Below, in pieces: positions 5,325 through 5,687 of a stretch of 5,687 nucleotides of DNA; within the stretch, counting starts at the first letter, position 1; each line of letters begins with the position of its first letter. This DNA comes from an uncultured Clostridia bacterium (GTDB taxonomy: Bacteria; Bacillota; Clostridia; Christensenellales; CAG-138). The position numbers and the translations under genes were made by a program. The notes under the pieces were generated by a model that did no database searches, had not been told where the DNA came from, and saw only the letters and a program-made list of their open reading frames with translations. The stretch is from the NCBI GenBank assembly GCA_937894955.1, contig CALAXO010000129.1:1-5687 (forward strand). The letters run 5' to 3'.

Positions 5325-5347
5325 AGCGATACCGTTGAATGCAGCAA

Positions 5348-5539
5348 TCAGACGTTACGCTGAACCTTGCCGGAACGCAGGCAACGGGTGCATACATTCA
5401 TCTTCTTAGGAGTACCATTGACGATGACGTTAACACGTTGTACGTTGGGAGCCCAGATACGCCTGGTCTTCCTGTTGGAATGACTGACGAGATTACCGCT
5501 CATTGCGCCCTTACCGCATACTTCACAAAACTTACCCAT
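5348..5539 (-). CDS. rpmB: 50S ribosomal protein L28 (zinc-binding form)
   Basis: 63 residues, the usual size. L28 is a structural protein of the large ribosomal subunit. The sequence shows the family pattern CEVCGKG, then NLVSHSNRKTRRIWAPN (16-32), VNGTPKKM and CTRCLRSGKV near the end. Cysteines C5/C8 and C50/C53 make it the zinc-containing (C+) form. The start is fixed by a perfect AAGGAGGTG ribosome site seven bases before ATG 5539; the frame is open further upstream, but nothing there resembles L28. It is followed after 23 nt by glyQS and preceded by a 41-codon ORF that ends four bases before its ATG and contains its ribosome site. Confidence 0.97.
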   Translation of the reverse strand: MGKFCEVCGKGAMSGNLVSHSNRKTRRIWAPNVQRVNVIVNGTPKKMNVCTRCLRSGKVQRNV

Positions 5540-5543
5540 TTCG

Positions 5544-5669
5544 TTACACCTCCTTGCCGAATCTGCCGTGTATGAGGTTGAATGCGATTGAAGGAATAAT
5601 CCGCAAAATGCGGAACATACCCTGCAAAACCGCATACGAATACACGGGACGAAAATCAAACATCGGCAT
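5544..5669 (-). CDS. Candidate small ORF (41 aa) overlapping the rpmB ribosome binding site
   Basis: The reverse strand has ATG at 5669-5667, preceded by AGGTGATAAA, an exact match to part of the anti-Shine-Dalgarno complement at good spacing. It then has 41 codons and TAA at 5546-5544, four bases before the rpmB ATG. Its last sense codons, AAG GAG GTG, are the rpmB ribosome binding site, so translation of the two could be coupled. The peptide starts MPMFDFRPVYSYAV and ends RIIPSIAFNLIHGRFGKEV; its middle is hydrophobic with scattered Arg, amphipathic in character. From internal Met18 the last 24 residues show a pattern loosely like SpoVM, which also lies near rpmB in Bacillus (Pro at position 9, Gly at 21), but the conserved LPK is absent. 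An alternative reading is that TGATAAAAT is an extended -10 element and this is just the rpmB leader. Coding status is unproven. Confidence 0.45.
   Translation of the reverse strand: MPMFDFRPVYSYAVLQGMFRILRIIPSIAFNLIHGRFGKEV
5547..5555 (-). promoter_or_regulatory. Perfect rpmB ribosome binding site inside the upstream ORF
   Basis: AAGGAGGTG on the reverse strand is a full-strength Shine-Dalgarno 7 nt before the rpmB ATG. It coincides with the last three sense codons of the upstream 41-codon ORF. Confidence 0.9.
5601..5635 (-). other. Two mutually exclusive hairpins in the rpmB leader
   Basis: In the reverse-strand transcript CCGCAT (rc of 5608-5613) can pair either with the upstream ATGCGG (rc of 5630-5635, 6 bp, 16-nt loop) or with the downstream TGCGG (rc of 5601-5605, 5 bp, 3-nt loop). 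The elements lie inside the candidate small ORF. A regulatory role is speculative. Confidence 0.25.
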
Positions 5670-5687
5670 TTTATCACCTTTTTAAGC

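Noticed and set aside
5540..5687. T-box or known riboswitch upstream of rpmB-glyQS
   Set aside because: No T-box sequence or specifier-stem pattern is visible, and the available leader is too short within the window.

Overview
The window looks like chromosomal DNA of an endospore-forming Clostridia-type Firmicute. The main evidence is a complete forespore sigma factor, sigma-G. A single-chain glycyl-tRNA synthetase of the Gram-positive type, strong AAGGAGGTG-like ribosome binding sites, good sigma-A type promoters and intrinsic terminators fit this. A ruminococcal or oscillospiral relative is my guess, but the window cannot settle it. There are no tRNA or rRNA genes, CRISPR arrays, insertion sequences or clear signs of gene transfer. 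This is mostly core and sporulation DNA, and I did not find a large unknown system.

Layout. (1) Positions 1-1771 run leftward. EngB/YsxC (ribosome-assembly GTPase, own promoter) is followed by a 126-aa protein with two identical-spacing CxxC-X11-CxxC zinc modules and a very acidic tail. That gene has its own near-consensus promoter and a leader of about 140 nt. Last comes the N-terminal 99 residues of a calcineurin-like metallophosphoesterase, cut by the window edge. (2) Positions 1772-2180 form a divergent intergenic region. It holds the ysxC promoter, a perfect Spo0A box, a nested dyad and a probable sigma-F/sigma-G type promoter for sigG. (3) sigG (2181-2954, +) stands alone, not next to spoIIGA-sigE as in Bacillus. 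(4) An orphan BlaI/MecI-family repressor (3246-3620, +) has its own promoter, overlapped by an imperfect direct repeat, and no BlaR1 partner beside it. (5) Positions 3621-3908 are a convergent region with two strong intrinsic terminators, one serving each side. (6) Positions 3909-5669 run leftward as a likely operon: an unannotated 41-codon ORF, then rpmB (zinc-type L28), then glyQS.

How the genes fit together: both leftward blocks carry translation and ribosome-biogenesis functions (L28, GlyRS, EngB). The rightward genes are regulators (sigma-G for the forespore, a BlaI-type repressor). The observations most worth following are the small ORF whose last codons form the rpmB Shine-Dalgarno, the Spo0A box and sigma-G-type promoter before the stand-alone sigG, the duplicated zinc-module protein with its leader, and the orphan BlaI.
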